This document shows, piece by piece, positions 58,497 to 64,000 of a DNA stretch of 64,000 bases. Made by a program: the position numbers and the translations under genes. The DNA is from Diaporthe sp. PMI_573. Taxonomy: Eukaryota > Ascomycota > Sordariomycetes > Diaporthales > Diaporthaceae. Location: the NCBI GenBank assembly GCA_021399435.1, contig JAJTUP010000153.1, positions 1 to 64,000 of the forward strand, in the 5' to 3' direction. The notes under the pieces were generated by a model. That model did no database searches. It had not been told where the DNA came from and saw nothing but the letters and a program-made list of their open reading frames with translations. The first letter of the stretch is position 1; each line of letters begins with the position of its first letter.

Positions 58497-58862
58497 TAAC
58501 AGGGCCATAGGAGCACAGCACCATAGCTCATCCAAGGGTGAAAAAAACGTACGCATGATGCCTGAGCAGCAAGTCTTTGGCGTGAATCAACAGCGTGCCA
58601 TAATTATATTATTGGTCCTTTTACTAGGCAGGCATGGGCGGCAGAGGCTGGATGGAGCCTTGGCCCAACCCACAGGCGGCGATGGTGTGTGGCACCGTGG
58701 GCACCGTGGCACGTGGCACGCCCCAGCGAGTTTAATAAATAAACGCGCTCCCCCTTCCCTTCCCAATGCCCCATGCTCCGTCCCTCTCACTTTCTCCCCC
58801 ACCCCACCAATAATACATATCCCCCAAACCACATCGCTGGTGGGCTGCACTCAACCCTTCCA
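58497..58862. other. Intergenic, promoter region of the next gene
   Basis: Pyrimidine-rich from about 58750, as often seen before fungal starts. No gene seen. Confidence 0.45.
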
Positions 58863-60379
58863 ATGTCAGTCGCTGCATCAGAATCACAAACTACTGCAGT
58901 GACTGCCAACGACCTCCTCGCGTACGACGAAAAACAGCTTGTTGGCTATCTCAAGACACAGGACCGTGGGGACGAATTCGATATTTCCAGTCTTGCCGGT
59001 GTGGAATCGCTTTCGAGGGGCCAGCGAAGGGCCTTGGCGCAAAAACTCAGGTGAGAGAGAGCTTCGCGATGGTTGCACCGGCCTGCCCTGAGCTGACCAC
59101 CTTTTCTCTCGGGACAGCAAGGCAGCCTCGCTGCTACCGCTTGGCATCGATGACCTTGAAGCGCGTCTGCGGCAGGTAGCCAGCCGGCATGACGACTCTC
59201 CGGACCCCGAACTCCCCGAATCGCCACCCGACGACTCTCTCGCGAGCACTCCTCCACCTCTCGCCATCCAAGCGTTCGAGATTTCCAGTCGCCAGGAGCT
59301 GGCCAGAGACGGCGGCCGTCCGGTTTGCTCCGTAGAAGAGCTCTCCCGCACCCTCTCAGCGCCCACGGAAGGACATGAAGCGATCCTGCCATGGCTTAGC
59401 GACTGTCCAGACTCGGAGACTGGGGCCGGGGAGCTGAAGACTGTCTTTTCAAGGCAGTATATGCAGTGGTGGGAGTTTCGCAAGTTGCAGTGGGACAGCC
59501 GAGGGCTGGGTGACAGCGCGGCCGGACTCGCTGCTTTCATCGAGGCGAGCAGGCGCAGGTGGGAGGGCGCCGGCGCGCAGGCCATGGTGTCCGACCCTTC
59601 GTTTGACGAGACTATCCAGCGGCAGTGGCAGCGCATGCCAGCGCCCCGACACCGACCACCCGAGGGCCAGACATTTGCCGCCTACAGCAGTGCGGTCAAG
59701 GCACGCCTCGCGCGCCACCACTTGACTCCGTCGCTGCAGCTGAGGAAGGATCCGCTGAAACAGACTGTGCGGACCGACTGGCTTGAGTGTCTCAGCTTTG
59801 AAGTAAGGTAGCTAGATACTCTGACGGCTACTGCGGAGTCCCTGGAGCCGAGATACCACCAGTCTACGAGGAAGTTAACGCGAGACGAGACACCCGAACA
59901 GGAACGACGCTGCGGGAGGTCCAGCAGCGGCTTCGGACTCTACACAAGCCAGAAAGCCAGATCCAGGCGGAAAAGGTGGCAACACTGCCAGGGAATTGGC
60001 AGCAGCTCGAGCCGACCGGGACGCGAGCCACAAGTCGGTCGACAACTTTCTCCGAGAGACCGAGCCGTATACACGGGCGCGCAGAGACGCCTTGCACCAA
60101 CGACATCGAGTGGAGTGGGTCGTCAAGGAGGCGCGCCAGATGGAGGCGGACATGGCCCTGCAGAGGAGCTCAGCGAAGGGAAAGAAGAGGAAGCAACGCG
60201 ACGAGGAGCCTCCGGAGCCGCCGCCAAAGAGGGCCAGCACAAGAGGCAGCGGCAGAAGTGCAGTGGCAGTCGCAACGCCAGACGGTCCAGACCCGGCTCT
60301 CCGCCGGAGCAGCAGGCTGGACAAGCGTCGCCGTGCCGGGCCGAAGGACTCGGGGTCAATGAGTTGGGCACGCGACTAG
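58863..60379 (+). pseudogene. Fungal accessory protein, broken by a stop and a frameshift
   Basis: Exon 1 at 58863-59050 is joined to exon 2 at 59118 through a 67-nt intron (GTGAGA...GGACAG, branch GCTGAC). Recognisable wording: 'DLLAYDEKQLVGYLKTQDRG', 'QYMQWWEFRKLQWDSRGLGD', 'TFAAYSSAVKARLARHHLTP', 'QTVRTDWLECLSFEV'. A TAG at 59809 is followed in frame by 'LDTLTATAESLEPRYHQS'. Then the reading moves to another frame ('SVDNFLRETEPYTRARRDAL', 'VEWVVKEARQMEADMAL') and ends in a basic, nuclear-signal-like tail at 60379. I know this only as a family recurrent in sordariomycete accessory regions; no function can be given. Its last 24 bases overlap the convergent DUF3435 gene. Confidence 0.55.
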
Positions 60380-63165
60380 AAGAGTGGCCAGCCTGGACTC
60401 TGGGGAAGCGGGCTGCCATCCTCTCCTCATGCACAGGCGACGGCAACTTGGGCTGCTGCTGCTGCTGCTGCTCTCCCACCCGCCAAACAACCTGATCCGG
60501 CTCCGGCCCCGGCTGCGGCCCCCCCCCCGGGGCGGTGGGTTTCTCTTCGCACCCCCCGCTGGCCGGAGCCTGGGCCCGTGTGCCTGAGCGGTGTGGTTGC
60601 GGAACTCGTCCATGGAGCCCATCGCCTTCTTCCACTTCTCACACTTGGGATGCGCGCACACGAGCTGGCCCTTGGCCAGCAGTCCCTCGAGGTGCGTGAG
60701 GTGCGCGCGGTCGAAGTGGTCGTTGCGCACGGTGGTGCGGCAGTAGACGAACGTGCGCTCGTCGTACGAGAGGCGCGTGTCGCCTATGCAGCAGGGGCAT
60801 TGGCGGTCGTGCATGCGTTGAGGGAACAGGTCTTCGACTTCCTCGTCGTCGTGGTCGCTGCTGCTAGATTGGCGATGTGGGCTTGGCAGCTCGGGAGGTG
60901 GTGTGGCCAGCCCAGTGGGCGGTGAGTGGACCATCGTCGATTCCTGGTTGTCCTCGTCGTCCTTGTCGTCGTCCAGGTGGAACTCCTCGTCCTCTTCCTC
61001 TGTGGGACCCATAGACTCTCTGTGTTGAGATCCGGTAACGCCACGTCGGGAGGTCTCGCGCCTGTCCATCAACAAAACCATCGCTTCCCCTGCCAGGATG
61101 CGTTGCTCTGGGGGCTCCTCGGGGCTGAGGATGTCGGGCTGTTTGCACAGGATATCGGCTAGGGTTTTGCGCTCGGGGATGTCGAGGTCGATCTCGGGCT
61201 CGCTGCACCCGCCGTCGTCGTTGTTCGCAGCGTCCTCGTCGCCATCCAACGCGATCTCGGCGTCATCGTCCTGCATCTCGATGTCCCACGTTGGGCGGTT
61301 GTGGAAGTAGTACTCGCGATACTTCTGCTGGACTTGTTGGAGACGAGCCGTGCGCTTCCGGCGTATCTGGCTGGTCAGGGCGCGGATCTCCTTTTCGTGT
61401 TCGGACCCCTTGTACTGGTAGCGACCGGCCTTGAGACGTTCTCGCTCTTGTTCCAATGCCTCGATTTCCGAGTCCGGGGGCAGGTTGTTCCACACATCCT
61501 CAGGGACCATGTCTTTGCACGCACGGGGGTCGCGCGCAACCCCAACGTGTGTGAGCATGGAAATTAGCTGGCCTTCGAGCGGCTCGTCCAGCACCGCGTC
61601 CTGGACAGAAAATTCGAGGTTTTCGTTGATGTAAGCCGAATTGAACGTGGCCCACTTGGGGTCATGCCTCATCATCTGGTCTCGAACCGAGTCAGGCGCC
61701 TTTCCGTTGACTTTGTTTGCCGCAGTACGTCGCCAAACTTTGCACCCCAAAGCCTTTTCGCACCCAGAATCGAGCGACTGTCGTGCCATGGCGTTGCTGA
61801 GCTTGGGGTAGGTCATGGGCCTGTCTTTCGACACGCCGGAGACGCCGTGGCGGTGGGGGAACACCGGCGGTTTTAGGAACTCGGTCTTCCATCGGAGCGG
61901 CGTGCACTTCACAGGCCCGCGATTCCGGGCCCGGAAGACCCGCCGCACGCTCGTCAAGTTCTTCGCCGCGAAGATGCCGTCCTTCACTGCCAGACCGACG
62001 ATGACGGTGACGAGGCAAAAGACAAGCCTCCTTGTCGGTTTGAAGAAAAAGACCGTCCTGGGCAAAATAGTCAGTACAGAGATTCTAAATATGGGGCATT
62101 GATCTGGAAAGAGGACATTACTCACGGCTTTGGCTTGTTGTCTGCACCTTTGTGGTGAGCAAACTTGATGCCCATGGCGATGACATCACGGTTGGTGACT
62201 GGGTCCCGCACCATCATCAGGATATCCTCCCAGCATAGAGCCTTTGGCCGACCACGGCTCAGAGTTTCTTGCAGAAGGAGCCGCTCCAGCAGCTTGTCGT
62301 GTTCTCCGGGAGGCATGTCGGATTTCGCCGCACGGAGCGATGACAACGATGGCACTCCCAACGACTTGGGGTCGAAAAGCGCTTCCCACGACCCATCCTT
62401 GGGCTTCTTCCTTTCGTTGTCCACGATCTCGGCAGGGCGGCATCCTGTGTAGGCGAGGGTGAGATAGCACCCCGACAGATGAATGCGGTGGCGTTCTTGG
62501 GCAAAGATTCCCGTGTCGTAGGCGATGTTGAAGGTGAGCAGTGCCAGCAGCTCGCCCGAGTCTGACCACTGGCTTGCCCCCGGCATTGGGCGCGCGAAGG
62601 CCGAAGTGAGGGACCAGAAAGGAGCCGTGCCATTCCAGGACCCCCTGCTGTCGTTTCGGTTGATGGATCGCCCGACAGTGCTGACGTACAGTTGTTTGAA
62701 CTGCCGGAAGTACTCCCACGAGGTGCCCCACGAGCTAAGGCGTTAATGGTCGCAGATCCAGTAGAGGAAGCTCATGTGGGTGGCGCGGTTGGATGCCTCC
62801 AGAACACTCTTCCAGGCGGTGTGGGCATCGACGGCGGCGTTGGTGAAGGAGCAGTAGGCCATCCACTTGCGTGGAATGCCTGTCATGTTGATCTTGGTGT
62901 TGTCGGCATGGTCGGGCTTGATGTACTCCACCTGCTCCACCTGCTGGATGAGAGCGAGGTGCTGGTCTGAGGTCAGGGGCGCCGGGGCCTGGAAGCTGCG
63001 TGCTTGTGCCTCTTGTTGAGTGAAGGCCAGAATGAAGTCGGCGTGGTGGGCACGACCGTATGTCGCTGTCACCGCCTTCGCCTTCGCCTTCGCCTTGGTA
63101 GCCGCGCTGGCACGTGAGGGCTTCGACGGCTTGGAGATGCCGTTGCTGCTGCTTCGTCTTGCCAT
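60356..63165 (-). pseudogene. DUF3435 tyrosine recombinase (FluG-domain type, Starship-captain family), damaged
   Basis: My model is complement(60356-62057, 62126-63165), 914 codons. The 68-nt intron runs GTGAGT...CCCAG with a GTACTGAC branch. Domain wording: 'LLALLTFNIAYDTGIFAQER', 'AYTGCRPAEIVDNE' (first catalytic Arg), 'DPVTNRDVIAMGIKFAHHKG', 'FFFKPTRRLVFCLVTVIVGL', 'DSVRDQMMRHDPKWATFNSA' with the likely Tyr nucleophile just after. Then come an acidic stretch and a C2H2-like end ('CAHPKCEKWKKAMGSMDEFR'). Damage: TAA at 62743 after WICDH, and a segment at about 62563-62645 where homology ('LEWHGSFLVPHFGLR') sits in another frame between two indels that restore the frame. Encoded leftward. 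Confidence 0.75.
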
Positions 63166-63222
63166 GCTGTGAGGGAAGGCCTCGACGACTCGGAGATGGC
63201 GTTGCTGCTTCGTCGCGCCATG
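63107..63222. repeat. Imperfect direct duplication over the DUF3435 gene start
   Basis: Two segments of about 50-60 bp are similar: 63107-63165 and 63166-63222. Each on the minus strand begins ATGGCAAGACG or ATGGCGCGACG and encodes MARRSS-type wording. The lower copy gives the start used in the model; the upper ATG leads to a stop. Confidence 0.55.
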
Positions 63223-64000
63223 TCGTGGAGAGTACCTCCTCCAGCCGGGCGAGACGGCATTCTTATATGCTTGACGTGGATTCCTGTCTCCAGTCCCTGG
63301 TCTGGTGCCATGGCGACTGTCCCTGGTCCAGACCCATGAGGCATGGACTCTGGAGCCAGCTCCCTGCGGCCGCCTTGCCTCATCATGCCTGCGATCTCTG
63401 GCACAGTCAGTTCATGCGATGTCGAAGTCTGCCTCGACCTCGACCCTGCTCAGGGGCCGAAAAGCCGCGACGATAAAGGCACGTTTCCAGCACTGCAGCA
63501 GTGCTTCCTCGACTTAAGATGAAGACTTCGGCCGAAGAGTCTGAACCGACTCGAGCCTTCTCGGATAACTGCGGTCTATCCAAGCTTGAGTTAACTGCCT
63601 TAGGTGGTCTCTTCCCTAACTGAGCCTTAACCTTCCCTGCCGATGGACTGTAATTCGTGATCTCTTGGGCCAGGTAACGTCTAGCATTGTTGGTGAGACC
63701 CATGATCAAAGCGTTTACGCAGTCTCTCTGCGCCTAGGGTAAGCCCTTTTAACGCTTGTAGTTACACTGGTGGCGGATAAAACGGCTAAGGATAACGAAA
63801 GGTGTAGAGCAAAAGGGGCATATTCTCTGGCACAAAACGTTTATACCTTGCTTATTAGTAACTTAAGTCTATGTAGGATGGAGAAACCTTACGCTTAAAA
63901 TAGTGCCTAAAAAGTTCTTTACGCTTTGGAAATCCTTTAGATTGCTAGGGGCAGGTTGGAAATAAATATATTAACTAAGCAGATAAGCTAAATATACTAT
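63166..64000. other. Upstream flank of the DUF3435 gene grading into AT-rich DNA
   Basis: GC-balanced to about 63730, then AT-rich to the window end. No gene recognised. If the recombinase heads a Starship, the element's edge should lie in or beyond this stretch. I saw no terminal repeat pair. Confidence 0.4.

Noticed and set aside
57917..58556. Poly-Ser and poly-Leu frames on the minus strand
   Set aside because: Shadows of the GAG tract.
63538..63560. Palindrome CTTCGGCCGAAG
   Set aside because: Twelve-base palindromes occur by chance in GC-balanced DNA, and nothing nearby suggests a site.
1..64000. CRISPR arrays, bacterial operons or ribosome-binding sites
   Set aside because: The window is fungal nuclear DNA; the tandem repeats have no spacer-repeat structure and the genes have spliceosomal introns.

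Overview
The window is nuclear DNA of a filamentous ascomycete (Pezizomycotina, most likely a sordariomycete). Genes have short GT-AG introns of about 53-180 nt with CTNAC-type branch sites. The gene families are typical of these fungi: HET-Q-like gasdermin and subtilase, killer-toxin-like GH18 chitinase, NB-ARC/TPR protein, Pth11-like protein and DUF3435 recombinase. GC-balanced gene blocks alternate with AT-rich blocks in which old transposons and genes are full of TAG/TAA codons at expected Trp/Gln positions. This is the pattern left by repeat-induced point mutation (RIP).

Layout. 1-4.1 kb: relics of a hAT transposase and a Tad-type LINE. 4.1-7.2 kb: a small three-exon secreted-protein gene, a broken Fta2/kinase-like gene and a tRNA-like sequence. 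7.7-11 kb: a Tc1/mariner-like relic and a RIP-destroyed NB-ARC/TPR gene on the minus strand. 12.2-24.5 kb is the only well-preserved block. It holds a fungal gasdermin gene, facing tail-to-tail a large protein with a subtilisin domain (an arrangement related to het-Q1/het-Q2), then divergently a C2H2 immune-type protein, and 152 bp further a 1398-codon RGS-annexin-C2 gene with a Mediator-15-like tail.

25-28.3 kb: a hAT element with matching terminal inverted repeats lies between the 5' fragment of an MFS-like gene and the 5' fragment of an alpha/beta-hydrolase gene. 28.8-42.6 kb: a Pth11-like fragment and a long AT-rich graveyard that includes an ABC transporter relic. 42.6-48.4 kb: a killer-toxin-like chitinase gene with seven nonsense codons and a frameshift, divergent from a truncated LysM-effector-like gene. 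50.3-51.1 kb: a RIP-killed copy of the gene for cytochrome c oxidase subunit VIa. 51.3-54.8 kb: a repeat-bearing hypothetical gene, an LTR and retrotransposon remnant, a perfect 27-bp hairpin and tRNA-like sequences. 55.6-63.2 kb: a PD-(D/E)XK-like gene, a broken kinase with a poly-Glu tract, and a convergent pair of broken genes, one encoding a DUF3435 tyrosine recombinase (the family of Starship captains).

How it fits together: the intact block looks like a regulated-cell-death locus. The gasdermin would be the membrane effector and the subtilase its activator. The neighbouring annexin/C2 and C2H2 proteins are possible partners by position only. The rest is accessory-type DNA shaped by transposition, rearrangement and RIP.
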